The notes beneath the pieces were generated by a model. The model did not search any database and had not been told where the DNA came from. It saw nothing but the letters and a program-made list of their open reading frames with translations. From Candidatus Schekmanbacteria bacterium (GTDB lineage Bacteria; Schekmanbacteria; GWA2-38-11; J061): a DNA stretch of 25,629 nucleotides. Position 1 is the stretch's first letter. The number at the start of each line of letters is the position of its first letter. The stretch lies in contig RFHX01000237.1 of assembly GCA_003695725.1 (NCBI GenBank), positions 1 through 25,629 on the forward strand. The letters are read 5' to 3'. Made by a program: the position numbers and the translations under genes. Shown piece by piece: positions 6,390-14,543 of this stretch.

Positions 6390-7598
6390 ATGGTACCTTT
6401 TGATGTAATGAAATCGATTTCCACAAAAACTGAATCAAAGATTTTATTTCTAATTCTCGATGGTCTCGGAGGTTTGCAAAATCCAACGACAGGAAAATCT
6501 GAGCTCGAAAGTGCAAATATTCCCAATATAAACAAACTTGCCTCTGAATCAGTATGTGGTTTGTCGGTCCCAGTATCTCATGGTATCACACCCGGAAGTG
6601 GTCCCGGCCACCTTTCTCTTTTTGGCTATGACCCCTTCAAATACAATGTTGGAAGGGGAGTCCTCGAAGCCCTTGGAGTCAATTTTCCCCTTCAGCCAGG
6701 CGATGTTGCCTTTAGAATAAATATGGCGACTGTTGATGAAAATGGAATTATTACAGACAGGCGGGCAGGAAGGATACCAACGGAAAAATCAAAAAAGATA
6801 TGTGAAGAACTCGATGAAAAGATCGAAATTCCGGGCATTGAAACTTTTGTTATGGCTGTTAAAGAGCATCGAGGCGCTCTTGTATTCAGAGGTAAAAACC
6901 TTGCAGGCAATATTGCAGATACCGATCCTCAAAAGGAAGGGTTAAAACCAAAACCGGCAATAGCTCTCGATGAAGAGAGCAAATACACAGCGGAGCTTGC
7001 AAATAAATTTATAGAAAAAGCCGCAGAAATTATGAAAGACAAGTCTCCTGCAAATTTCATAATGCTTCGCGGTGCTTCAGGATACCATGGATTTCCACAA
7101 ATGCAGGACATATATAAGCTCACCCCTGCGGCTATTGCCACCTACCCGATGTATAAAGGTATTGTCCGCCTTTTGGGAATGGATGTAGTCGATACAGGCG
7201 ACACTTTTGAGGGGGAAATAAAAGCCCTTCATAAATATTATGACAAATATGATTTCTTCTACTTTCATATAAAAAAGACTGATGCAAAAGGTGAAGATGG
7301 AAATTTTGAAGGTAAAATTGAAGCATTGGAGGAAGTGGACAAAAAACTTCCTGAAATCCTCGAGCTGAATTTTGATGTAGTAGTTTTGACAGGAGACCAT
7401 TCTACACCTGCAATGATGAAATCTCATAGCTGGCATCCCTTGCCTGTTTTGATTAAAGGGAAATTCTGCCGACCTGATAGTGTTGAACATTTCAATGAAA
7501 AAGAGTGCGCAAAGGGAGGGCTGGGAGTAATTCAGGCAGTCGATATTATGCCGTTAGCGCTTGCAAATGCAGGAAAACTTTTGAAGTACGGCGCATAA
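6390..7598 (+). CDS. apgM: Cofactor-independent phosphoglycerate mutase, archaeal type
   Basis: This 402-residue enzyme interconverts 3-phosphoglycerate and 2-phosphoglycerate in glycolysis and gluconeogenesis, in the cytoplasm, using two metal ions and a phosphoserine intermediate. It belongs to the archaeal-type ApgM branch of the alkaline phosphatase superfamily. The N-terminal metal motif LFLILDGLGG and the catalytic-serine region ITPGSGPGHLSLFGYDP are clear. The C-terminal metal ligands are in TGDHSTPAMMKSHSWHP. The inserted domain between them has normal size, so the protein is full length. GGAGG at 6377-6381, 8 bp upstream, supports the start. The gene stands alone on its transcript as far as can be seen. 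ApgM occurs in many archaea and in anaerobic bacteria such as Desulfobacterota and Nitrospirota, which fits the other hints about the host. Confidence 0.95.
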   Translation: MVPFDVMKSISTKTESKILFLILDGLGGLQNPTTGKSELESANIPNINKLASESVCGLSVPVSHGITPGSGPGHLSLFGYDPFKYNVGRGVLEALGVNFPLQPGDVAFRINMATVDENGIITDRRAGRIPTEKSKKICEELDEKIEIPGIETFVMAVKEHRGALVFRGKNLAGNIADTDPQKEGLKPKPAIALDEESKYTAELANKFIEKAAEIMKDKSPANFIMLRGASGYHGFPQMQDIYKLTPAAIATYPMYKGIVRLLGMDVVDTGDTFEGEIKALHKYYDKYDFFYFHIKKTDAKGEDGNFEGKIEALEEVDKKLPEILELNFDVVVLTGDHSTPAMMKSHSWHPLPVLIKGKFCRPDSVEHFNEKECAKGGLGVIQAVDIMPLALANAGKLLKYGA

Positions 7599-7784
7599 GC
7601 AGAATTATAAATAACTTGAATCATAAGTTTACTTTTAAAGAAAACGCTTGCTCTTTCTAACGACAAGCCATTTACCAGCCATAAGAGTTCATTATAAAGG
7701 AGAGTGAAAACTTTTTCTTCTAATGGACTCAGTAAAAAGTATAGAACTCTTTCATAATTCCGCAAAGAATAATTCTGTTCTTTC

Positions 7785-8654
7785 TCATCTCTTCTTGGCA
7801 CAAATCATAATTGAAAGCACATTCATTTGGTTTTTTGGGTTACGAAACTTATGCACTAAGTAGTTTTTCTTTTCTTTAAATCTTCCATCGAGCTTAGTCA
7901 AGGGCGCTATCGTTACATCTTTCCATCCGCATTTCTCTAAAATCTCCCTATATCGATAAGGTCTTACTCTGTTTGGAATCCCCCGAAAATATAATAGATT
8001 ATAGAATTTTTCACTGAACCTATAAATATTGTTTGGGTCTCTATCTCGTATCCATCTCGAGTGTGTCTGCAAATCTACCTGAGCTATAAAAACAGCGCCC
8101 GGTTTGCATACAACAGACAACTGCTCGATCGTTTTTTCAATGTCATCGAAATGTTCAAATGCCGCATAACTGAATACAATATCAATGCTCTCTTCCTCAA
8201 AGGAATCCTCTATATCGAAATCATCACGGCAAATATATTTTATTCTACATTGTTCTCCTGATTTAAATTTTTCAAGCTCTTCATAAATAAAGTCAATATT
8301 TGAATCCTTATTGTTTCTTTCAAGATAATTTAGAAACTCATCATACAAATTTGGTGATACATCTCGAGCCAAATTTTTGATGTCAATACTGTAATATTTC
8401 TCAACACCTTTAGCCAATAAACTTATCCCCGTGCCCAACCCTGCCCCGGGGGCGAGTTCAAGCACTGTTTTCCCTTTAATATAATCTTTCTGCTGAGTAT
8501 AGAGCGCCAAATAAAAGAGCCAAAGATTCACCGTCCTTATATCATAATCAATGCATTCTTCGACTGATGCAGCTTTCGGTGATGCATACCCAAAAAGGGA
8601 ATACTTGATTTTCGAAAAGAATAAAAAAAATGCACCTAAAACTTTATAATACAT
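7785..8654 (-). CDS. SAM-dependent methyltransferase
   Basis: This 289-residue class I methyltransferase has the SAM-binding motif I VLELAPGAGLG (residues 64-74) and the acidic residue after the second strand (Asp91 in YSIDIK). It also has VFSYAAFEHFDD and a KPGAVFIAQVD segment matching the later core strands. It transfers a methyl group from SAM, but the acceptor cannot be told. The enzyme resembles the type-11 group often seen with small-molecule or glycan modification. The start is one base after the stop codon of the azoreductase-like gene, so the two are surely co-transcribed and perhaps translationally coupled. The N-terminal 22 residues are hydrophobic and basic but not a clear membrane anchor. 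A 186-bp gap separates its end from the convergent phosphoglycerate mutase gene, with only weak hairpins in it. Confidence 0.88.
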   Translation of the reverse strand: MYYKVLGAFFLFFSKIKYSLFGYASPKAASVEECIDYDIRTVNLWLFYLALYTQQKDYIKGKTVLELAPGAGLGTGISLLAKGVEKYYSIDIKNLARDVSPNLYDEFLNYLERNNKDSNIDFIYEELEKFKSGEQCRIKYICRDDFDIEDSFEEESIDIVFSYAAFEHFDDIEKTIEQLSVVCKPGAVFIAQVDLQTHSRWIRDRDPNNIYRFSEKFYNLLYFRGIPNRVRPYRYREILEKCGWKDVTIAPLTKLDGRFKEKKNYLVHKFRNPKNQMNVLSIMICAKKR

Positions 8655-8655
8655 A

Positions 8656-9288
8656 TCAAAATGTCTTCGCTATTGCTTTTGCCTTCCCTATGGCTTGTTC
8701 CTTCATTCTTTCAGCAATTTCAGCCCCTTCTTGAAGTGTTGGTTCAAGTATTAAACTATAACTATCTGTTATTCCAATAAATTTAAAAACTAATTCAAGA
8801 TATTTTTTCTGCAAATCAAATGCCTCTCTTTCGCTTCCTTCAGGATACTTTCCCCCACGGGCATAGACTATAAAAAGTTTTTTCCCTTCGAGCAATCCTT
8901 TATACCCTGTCTCAGGTGAATAGGAAAAAGTATAGCCGGGCTGAATTATTATGTCGAAGAATTGTTTCAATCTGTAGGGTATCCCAAAATTCCACATTGG
9001 CACAGCAAATACATATTTATCCGCTGATTTAAATTCAGTTATAACCTCTTCTACTCTCTTCCAAGCCCTTTCTTCATCTGCTGAATGTTTCAACCCATGC
9101 ATAATTGTATATTTTGCATTGACCTCAATTGAATCAAAGGTTGGTAAATTCATTGCAAAAACATTTTCTACTGCAATCTCATCCTGTGGATTTACTCTTC
9201 TATATTCCTCAACAAAGGCATCTGCTACTGCTATCGAATAGGACCTTTCAAGGCGTGGTGAAGATTGAAGATATAATAATTTGCTCAT
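8656..9288 (-). CDS. azoR: FMN-dependent NADH-azoreductase family protein
   Basis: This 210-residue flavodoxin-fold protein matches AzoR, a homodimeric FMN enzyme that uses NADH to reduce quinones and azo compounds by two-electron transfer in the cytoplasm. The N-terminal phosphate-binding stretch SSPRLERSYSIAVADAF, the flavin-ring loop VPMWNFGIPYRLKQFFD and the TFSYSPETGYKGLLEGKK segment are all characteristic. Length is normal. AGGAG lies just before the ATG. It is the first gene of a pair with the methyltransferase downstream. The physiological role of this family is probably quinone or electrophile detoxification; the azo activity is incidental. Confidence 0.92.
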   Translation of the reverse strand: MSKLLYLQSSPRLERSYSIAVADAFVEEYRRVNPQDEIAVENVFAMNLPTFDSIEVNAKYTIMHGLKHSADEERAWKRVEEVITEFKSADKYVFAVPMWNFGIPYRLKQFFDIIIQPGYTFSYSPETGYKGLLEGKKLFIVYARGGKYPEGSEREAFDLQKKYLELVFKFIGITDSYSLILEPTLQEGAEIAERMKEQAIGKAKAIAKTF

Positions 9289-9455
9289 CTTTTTTCTCCT
9301 TTGATTGAAAATCTACTTAATATATTATCAAAAATGAAATAAAATTCATATTTACATAAACAACAAACAAACTTTTCTCACTTTCTCTTTTGACGATTGA
9401 TACAGCAATCTATATGGGCCTATGGTATCGAGGAATTTTAGAGTATTGCTGAAAA

Positions 9456-10481
9456 TTATTCCTGTGGAAGTATTATAACCTTGATTGAATTCTGAGCCTC
9501 AGCTACCAAACGGAATCCTTCAGCTGTTTCATCAAGCGTCAGACGATGGGTAATCAAATCTTTAACATCAACTCGCTTTGCCCTTAAAAGTTCAATGGCA
9601 GTTGTCGTATCACCCGGCGGCCCCGCATAAGATGAAGTTATTGTAATTCCATCACGCCAAAGATTCCAAAAATCCACCGCTACCTCTGTCCCCGGCTCAG
9701 GCAATGCAAATAGAAGAAGCGTACCCCCTCTATCAACACTCTTTAAAGCCTGCTTCAAAGCTGGTACAGCGCCTGCGCATAAAATTACTAAATCAGCAAG
9801 GCGTCCTCCATTTGCATCTTTCAATAAATCGGCATTAAAATTCTTTGCATTGAAAACAGCATCTGCTCCACATTTCTTTGCAGAATCGATTCGGAATTCA
9901 TTTATATCTGTAGCAATTATTCTCCCAGCGCCAAGTGCTTTAGCCAATTTAATGTGCAAAAGTCCTGAAATTCCGCTTCCAATAACTAAGACACTATCTC
10001 CAGGTTTAAACCCTGCAATTCGTTGTCCACGCAAAACACAAGCTAGAGGCTCTGCAAAGGTTGCCTCTTCATATGTCACCTCATCCGGAAGAAGAAATGT
10101 TCCGCGGTCTACATTTATCGAAGGTACTCTCACATATTCGCAGAAACCTCCGGGGTCAAAATTAGTGGAACGAAGTGTATCGCAAAGAGAATAATTTCCT
10201 TCAAAACAATAATGGCAAGTATTGCACGGCACATGATGTGCTACTGTAACTCTATCTCCTTTTTTGAATTTTTCAACGCCCTCCCCTACTTCAACAACCT
10301 CACCTGCAATTTCATGGCCAAGCACCAGAGGAGCTTTTTTAATCCTATACCACTCCATTACATCACTGCCGCAGATACCACTCGCTATTATTTTTACAAG
10401 CAATTCGCCTGCGCCAATTTTAGGCACAGACATTTCTTCTATACGGATATCTTTATTATTGTAATATACTGCGGCTTTCAT
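9456..10481 (-). CDS. Zinc-dependent alcohol/polyol dehydrogenase
   Basis: This 341-residue medium-chain dehydrogenase oxidises a secondary alcohol or polyol with NAD(P). Catalytic zinc ligands Cys37, His56 and Glu57 (GHEIAGEVVEVG) are present, and structural zinc is held by Cys86, Cys89, Cys92 and Cys100. The Rossmann motif VIGSGISG is followed by an acidic ATDIN, which favours NAD. It resembles the sorbitol and threonine dehydrogenase branch, but the substrate cannot be fixed. It is the last gene of a three-gene minus-strand operon, 11 bp after the LsrF-like aldolase, so the two enzymes probably act on the same carbon skeleton. The ribosome site is weak, so translational coupling to the aldolase is likely. 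Confidence 0.93.
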   Translation of the reverse strand: MKAAVYYNNKDIRIEEMSVPKIGAGELLVKIIASGICGSDVMEWYRIKKAPLVLGHEIAGEVVEVGEGVEKFKKGDRVTVAHHVPCNTCHYCFEGNYSLCDTLRSTNFDPGGFCEYVRVPSINVDRGTFLLPDEVTYEEATFAEPLACVLRGQRIAGFKPGDSVLVIGSGISGLLHIKLAKALGAGRIIATDINEFRIDSAKKCGADAVFNAKNFNADLLKDANGGRLADLVILCAGAVPALKQALKSVDRGGTLLLFALPEPGTEVAVDFWNLWRDGITITSSYAGPPGDTTTAIELLRAKRVDVKDLITHRLTLDETAEGFRLVAEAQNSIKVIILPQE

Positions 10482-10492
10482 CTACTTTATAT

Positions 10493-11284
10493 CTATTTAG
10501 CCTGTTTAAGCTCTTGAAATAACTCTCCTGCTTCCTTCGCTGTAGCTTTTTTGTGAATAATAGCCCTCAGAGCTTTGATCATAGCCACTGGATGTGGGTT
10601 TTGCCATATATTGCGTCCGAGATTTACACCAATTGCTCCCTTTTGCATACCGTCATAGACAAAATCGAAAACTTCCTGTTCTGTTTCAACCTTGGGTCCC
10701 CCTGCCATTACAACTGGTACCGGACAACCGCCTGTTACCTTATCAAAATTTTCACACCAGTATGTTTTCACTACCTTTGCGCCGAGCTCTGCCGCAATTC
10801 TGCATGCAAGCCCCAAATAACGATGGTCTCTTTTTTCAAGTTCTTTGCCAACTGCTGTAACTGCCATTACCGGAATACCGTAGCGTTCACAATCATTTAC
10901 GAGATTTGCCAAATTTAATAGCGTCTGCTTTTCATATTTACTGCCTACAAAGATAGATATGCCAACAGCAGATGCATTCAGCCGAATGATATCATCGATC
11001 GATGTAGTAATCCCCTCATTTGCCAAATCTTCACCTACCATACTTGTCCCGCCTGACACACGAAGAATGATTGGAATGCTTCCTTCAGGTACTACACACG
11101 AGCGAAGCACTCCTCTTGTAACAAAAAGTGCATCCGCATATCTCAAAAGCGGCTTGATTGTTTCCCCGGGTTTTTCAAGTTTTGTCGTTGGTCCTTGAAA
11201 ATAGCCATGGTCTATGGGCAAAAACATACAATGCCCGTCAGATTTGATAAGCTGTGACAAACGATTTCTCATTCCCCAATCCAT
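10493..11284 (-). CDS. LsrF-like class I aldolase/thiolase (DhnA family)
   Basis: This 263-residue TIM-barrel protein belongs to the DhnA/LsrF group of class I (Schiff-base) aldolases. The resemblance to E. coli LsrF, which cleaves phospho-AI-2 breakdown products, is close along its whole length: MDWGMRNRLSQL, IDHGYFQGPTT, TRGVLRS, GAKVVKTYW and NLGRNIWQNPHPVAMIKAL. Lys173 in KTYW is the expected Schiff-base lysine and Asp25 lies in the conserved DHG motif. It lacks only the short N-terminal extension of LsrF. GGAGG 9 bp upstream supports the start. Related family members include fructose-bisphosphate aldolase and the ADH synthase of archaeal aromatic biosynthesis. No other lsr gene is present, and the adjacent Zn dehydrogenase suggests a catabolic route for a phosphorylated sugar or polyol instead. 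I leave the symbol empty for this reason. Confidence 0.88.
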   Translation of the reverse strand: MDWGMRNRLSQLIKSDGHCMFLPIDHGYFQGPTTKLEKPGETIKPLLRYADALFVTRGVLRSCVVPEGSIPIILRVSGGTSMVGEDLANEGITTSIDDIIRLNASAVGISIFVGSKYEKQTLLNLANLVNDCERYGIPVMAVTAVGKELEKRDHRYLGLACRIAAELGAKVVKTYWCENFDKVTGGCPVPVVMAGGPKVETEQEVFDFVYDGMQKGAIGVNLGRNIWQNPHPVAMIKALRAIIHKKATAKEAGELFQELKQAK

Positions 11285-11322
11285 AAAATCATTCCTCCAT
11301 CAATTATCAAAATTAAAAAAGT

Positions 11323-11535
11323 CTATTTTTCAGGCCTTACAATCAGATAACCTTTATCAATAAGCCAATGATGGAATTCATAAGTTGTATGCCTGCAGTT
11401 GGTCTTGCAGATACTTCTTATCCTTTCATACTCCTCTGTGCCTTCCTTTTGAGCTTCAAGGTCTAATTGGACAGGACATTTTATGTCTTTACAGTACTCT
11501 CTTCTTTGATAATCTATGTATCCTTCTATTGACAT
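11323..11535 (-). CDS. Small four-cysteine protein, unknown
   Basis: I do not recognise this 70-residue gene by function. It has four Cys in two pairs: Cys15 and Cys20-Pro in the N-terminal half, and Cys43 and Cys47 (CKTNC) with a nearby His. This spacing could bind a metal or an Fe-S cluster. The C-terminus YEFHHWLIDKGYLIVRPEK is rich in aromatics and looks like a small structured domain. A good ribosome site (GGAGA) precedes the ATG. It is the first gene of the minus-strand operon, 38 bp before the LsrF-like aldolase, and a candidate promoter lies upstream. The coding call is supported by the ribosome site, operon position and protein-like composition. Confidence 0.75.
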   Translation of the reverse strand: MSIEGYIDYQRREYCKDIKCPVQLDLEAQKEGTEEYERIRSICKTNCRHTTYEFHHWLIDKGYLIVRPEK

Positions 11536-11593
11536 TTTGTCTCCTTTGCTTAAATCTTTTTGTTGATATCTATTATCACCTTTATGTCGGAAG

Positions 11594-11622
11594 TTAATAT
11601 TTTAATGGCATTCAAAAGTCAA
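11594..11622 (-). promoter_or_regulatory. Candidate sigma-70 promoter for the aldolase operon
   Basis: On the minus strand TTGACT (11617-11622, five of six -35 bases) and TATTAA (11594-11599, four of six -10 bases) are 17 bp apart. They lie about 60 bp before the four-cysteine protein gene. They sit back-to-back with the candidate promoter of the plus-strand PqqD cassette. Confidence 0.45.
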
Positions 11623-11644
11623 TTATTCTTAACTAAAAAGTTTC

Positions 11645-11674
11645 TTGATTGCAAATTTTAATAATTTATATACT
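11645..11674 (+). promoter_or_regulatory. Candidate sigma-70 promoter for the PqqD/radical-SAM cassette
   Basis: TTGATT (11645-11650, four of six) and TATACT (11669-11674, five of six) are separated by 18 bp. The leader to the first gene is about 65 bases. The element is divergent from the aldolase-operon promoter just upstream. Confidence 0.45.
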
Positions 11675-11747
11675 CTAAAGGCAATCTTTTTAGAAGCATA
11701 TTGAAGAAGAATGTTTAATTTTGCATTTAAGACGAAAGGAGTTTTTT

Positions 11748-12047
11748 ATGGACTTTTTTGAAAGATGTTACGCAAAAGAAACGTCAATTGTAGCAAGGAA
11801 AATTGCCGATGAAATAATTTTAGTACCTGTAAGAAAGAATGTTGGAGATTTAGAAAGTATTTATACCCTGAATGAAGTTGGTGCTAAAATCTGGGAATTG
11901 ATTGATGGTAAAAGAAAGATCAAAGATATTAGAGACGCAATACTGGAGGAATTTGACGCTACCGAAGAACAGGTAAATGAAGATTTAAGGGAATTTATAA
12001 AAAAGTTCGAAGAAATAGGCGGGATAAAGTTAATTAAAAAATTTTAG
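11748..12047 (+). CDS. PqqD-like RiPP recognition element protein
   Basis: This 99-residue protein belongs to the PqqD family, small winged-helix proteins that bind the leader of a precursor peptide and present it to a radical SAM enzyme. The family pattern is clear: ILVPVRKNVGDLESIYTLNEVGAKIWELIDGKRKIKDIRDAI, then a helix-rich tail of acidic residues and GGIKLIKKF. The start at ATG 11748 is chosen for AAAGGAG at 11735-11741; a TTG at 11721 would add nine residues without a ribosome site. The radical SAM gene starts one base after its stop codon. PqqD proteins also appear in clusters whose peptide is unknown, and none is seen here. Confidence 0.88.
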   Translation: MDFFERCYAKETSIVARKIADEIILVPVRKNVGDLESIYTLNEVGAKIWELIDGKRKIKDIRDAILEEFDATEEQVNEDLREFIKKFEEIGGIKLIKKF

Positions 12048-12048
12048 A

Positions 12049-13155
12049 ATGACTGCTGACTGCATACATATTCCAATCTCTGAATATAGTGAATTCAGCA
12101 AAAGAATTCATGAAAAGGCAAAGGAAACACGAATACCTCTTGGCGGTTCAATAGAAATAACATCAAGATGCAATCTCAACTGTCTCCACTGCTATATCAA
12201 CTCTCCGATAGACAATGCCAAAAAAGAAGAAAGAGGAGAATTGACTACAGAGGAAATCTTCAAAATTCTCGACTCCATTGCAGAAGAGGGATGTCTATGG
12301 CTTCTGCTGACAGGAGGTGAACCATTATTAAGAAAGGATTTTTTTGAAATATACAATTATGCAAAAAAGAAAGGATTCTTAATTACTCTTTTTACCAATG
12401 GAACTTTGATTGACGAAAAAACAGCAGATTATCTTGCAGATTGGCGCCCTTTTGCCGTTGAAATATCTGTTTACGGACGAACAAAAGAAACCTACGAAAA
12501 GATGACTGCCGTAAAGGGGTCATATGAAAAATTTCTCAATGGGTTGGAACGAATTCATAAAAGAAATATTTCTTTAAAATTGAAAGCCGTCGTAACATCA
12601 GTCAATATCTCAGAGCTCGATGAAATAAAGAGATGGGCTACGGAAGAACTGAACCTCCCCTTTCGTTTCGACCCTCTCATCAATATGACTTTAAATGGAA
12701 ATGTGCGGCCCAAAAAAGTAAGGATATCAGCAGAAGATGTCGTCAAATTGGATGTCAACGACAAGGAAAGAATGGCAGAATGGAAGAAGTTTTGCGATAA
12801 ATTTCTTGGTACTCCAAACAATGATTCCCTATTTCTATGCGGCGCTGGAATCAATTCTTTTCATATAGATTCTTACGGCAATTTGACTCCCTGCATACTT
12901 GTACGCTCTGAAAGCTATTCCCTTCGCAGTGGAAATTTCAAGGACGGTTATTATAACTGGATGCCCAAAGTATTATCCAAGAAAAGAACGAAAAAATCGA
13001 AATGTATCTCCTGTAATTTAGTCGCAATGTGCGGACAATGTCCCGGATGGGCAGAGCTTGAATGCGGAGATATGGAAAAACCTGTAGAGTATCTCTGTAA
13101 AATTGCTCACCTTAGAGCTGAAAAATTCTTTCAAGAATGGGAAAAGAACAAATAA
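12049..13155 (+). CDS. Radical SAM/SPASM enzyme
   Basis: This 368-residue enzyme has the radical SAM motif CNLNCLHC (Cys41, Cys45, Cys48), which holds the [4Fe-4S] cluster that cleaves SAM to a 5'-deoxyadenosyl radical. TGGEPLLRKDFFEI follows as the SAM-contact strand. The C-terminal SPASM domain has eight Cys: 264, 282, 319, 322, 328, 331, 339 and 350. The run CxxC-x5-CxxC matches the form that binds two auxiliary clusters. PqqE, anaerobic sulfatase-maturing enzymes and sactipeptide or other peptide-modifying enzymes share this architecture. Beside a PqqD protein, peptide side-chain modification is the best guess. Like many such enzymes it should be oxygen-sensitive. Overlap and spacing indicate translational coupling with the PqqD gene. 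The modified residue is unknown. Confidence 0.93.
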   Translation: MTADCIHIPISEYSEFSKRIHEKAKETRIPLGGSIEITSRCNLNCLHCYINSPIDNAKKEERGELTTEEIFKILDSIAEEGCLWLLLTGGEPLLRKDFFEIYNYAKKKGFLITLFTNGTLIDEKTADYLADWRPFAVEISVYGRTKETYEKMTAVKGSYEKFLNGLERIHKRNISLKLKAVVTSVNISELDEIKRWATEELNLPFRFDPLINMTLNGNVRPKKVRISAEDVVKLDVNDKERMAEWKKFCDKFLGTPNNDSLFLCGAGINSFHIDSYGNLTPCILVRSESYSLRSGNFKDGYYNWMPKVLSKKRTKKSKCISCNLVAMCGQCPGWAELECGDMEKPVEYLCKIAHLRAEKFFQEWEKNK

Positions 13156-13177
13156 TCTGTGAAAAAAATTATCTGAA

Positions 13178-14062
13178 ATGGATTCTGTAAAATTAAATAT
13201 AGCAGATATAATAATTGAAGTTGAAACAGAAACAGCCAATCTCACTTTCACTGACGACCAAGCCCATAAAAAATTCATAGTTGAAGATGGCACCCCTCAT
13301 ATTAAATTATTTGCTCATTATGGAAAACTTCCGAACATAAAACTTGGGAAACTCATTTTCGACTCAGAAAGCGTTTGGAAATTATATTCGTCGATCGATG
13401 ACGACAAAGTTGTGTTTACGCTTCATTCTCCGCCAAACGCTGAAACTCCCTATTCGATAGCCGTAATCGATAAAAGCTTTAGGAAAGGAGAAATCTATCT
13501 TTCCAATTCAGCACTACCGGAAGAAAGTCCATCACCGAACCCGCTCAATTACCCACTTGATGAACTAATAATGCTGTCTATCCTTTCGAAAGGTTACGGG
13601 ATCATTCTTCATTCCGCCTGCGTCTCAGATAATGGAAGAGGAATGCTTTTTACAGGAACTTCCGGAGCTGGTAAAAGCACGATATCTGCTATTTGGAAAA
13701 ATAAGGATGGTGTAACAGTGCTTACCGATGAAAGGGTCATCATCAAGAAGGAAAACAGCAGATATGTCGCCTATGGCACACCATGGCACGGTACTGCAAA
13801 AATCCATTCCCCTGAAAAAACTAATTTAGATGGAATTTTTTTCATAAAGCACGGTAAAGAAAATAATGCCAAACCACTCAATAAGATCGATGCTGTATCA
13901 AGATTCATAGCAAGAGCTTTCCCGACTTATTGGGATAAAGAAGGGATGGAGTTTTCTCTCAATTTTGCTTCTGCAGTAGTCGAAAATGTCTCCTGTTTTG
14001 AACTGTATTTTACACCTGATGATGGAGTTGTAGATTATGTCCGCTCAATCAAAAAACAATGA
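13178..14062 (+). CDS. HPr kinase-like (HprK-related) protein
   Basis: This 294-residue protein has an HprK-type P-loop, GTSGAGKST (residues 160-168), followed by VLTDERVII, where the usual paired acidic residues appear as Asp184-Glu185, and by YGTPWHGT (199-206). The N-terminal 130 residues are beta-rich and not recognised. HprK-like proteins next to PqqD, radical SAM or lasso-peptide genes phosphorylate a peptide or are of unknown role; true HPr kinase is much more conserved around its P-loop and C-terminus, so this is not that enzyme. The gene starts 22 bp after the radical SAM gene. The peptidase gene starts inside its last nine codons, so the two are translated together. Confidence 0.82.
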   Translation: MDSVKLNIADIIIEVETETANLTFTDDQAHKKFIVEDGTPHIKLFAHYGKLPNIKLGKLIFDSESVWKLYSSIDDDKVVFTLHSPPNAETPYSIAVIDKSFRKGEIYLSNSALPEESPSPNPLNYPLDELIMLSILSKGYGIILHSACVSDNGRGMLFTGTSGAGKSTISAIWKNKDGVTVLTDERVIIKKENSRYVAYGTPWHGTAKIHSPEKTNLDGIFFIKHGKENNAKPLNKIDAVSRFIARAFPTYWDKEGMEFSLNFASAVVENVSCFELYFTPDDGVVDYVRSIKKQ

Positions 14063-14543
14063 GACGGGTAATTCTGAAAGCAAACTCTTCAAGGAACTTT
14101 CAGAGGAAATTTTGAAGAGGAACCATATTCTAAGATTTGAGGCAAGAGGAGGAAGTATGCACCCCTTCATCAAGGACAGAGACATAATTAAGATAAAAAA
14201 GATAGACCCAAAAAAGTTGAAAAAAGGAGACATCATCTTTTTTTCTTCAAACGATAATAAGATGATTGCCCACAGAATAATCAAAATCAAAGGTTCTGAA
14301 AACAAGCCACTGACTTTTTTGACAAAAGGAGATGCTTGCACAAACTACGATATGGAAGTACCAGAATCAAAGGTGCTTGGAAAAATTATCTCTATTGAAC
14401 GAAATGGGAAAGAAATGTCTGAAGAAAACTTGTTGGCGCAGTTTAAAAATTTCATAATTTCTAAAATTTCACCCTTTTCGTTTATCCTTTATCCAGTGGG
14501 GCAGAAAGCAAAAAAAATAGGTATGACACTGCTCAAAAAATGA
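14037..14543 (+). CDS. S24/S26-type signal peptidase-like protein
   Basis: This 168-residue protein has the signal-peptidase nucleophile motif GGSMHPFI with Ser40, followed by GDIIFF and then MIAHRII with His79. A Ser/His pair rather than Ser/Lys is the mark of the SipW and archaeal/ER type. Residues 132-145 (TKGDACTNYD-like region near 100-110) match the conserved GDA strand. There is no N-terminal membrane helix; only the C-terminus (about 140-160) is hydrophobic, so it may be a peripheral or cytoplasmic protease. Its gene overlaps the HprK-like gene by 26 bp and the nucleotidyltransferase gene by 4 bp. In this setting it could cut the leader from a modified peptide. That role is an inference. 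Confidence 0.82.
   Translation: MSAQSKNNETGNSESKLFKELSEEILKRNHILRFEARGGSMHPFIKDRDIIKIKKIDPKKLKKGDIIFFSSNDNKMIAHRIIKIKGSENKPLTFLTKGDACTNYDMEVPESKVLGKIISIERNGKEMSEENLLAQFKNFIISKISPFSFILYPVGQKAKKIGMTLLKK

Noticed and set aside
7532-7801. 89-residue minus-strand open frame between phosphoglycerate mutase and the methyltransferase
   Set aside because: It overlaps the ends of both real genes, has no ribosome site and shows no recognisable pattern.
11605-11661. 18-codon open frame (MAFKSQLFLTKKFLDCKF) before the PqqD-like gene, considered as a precursor peptide
   Set aside because: It overlaps both divergent promoter candidates, ends upstream of the predicted transcription start of the cassette, and has no leader/core character.
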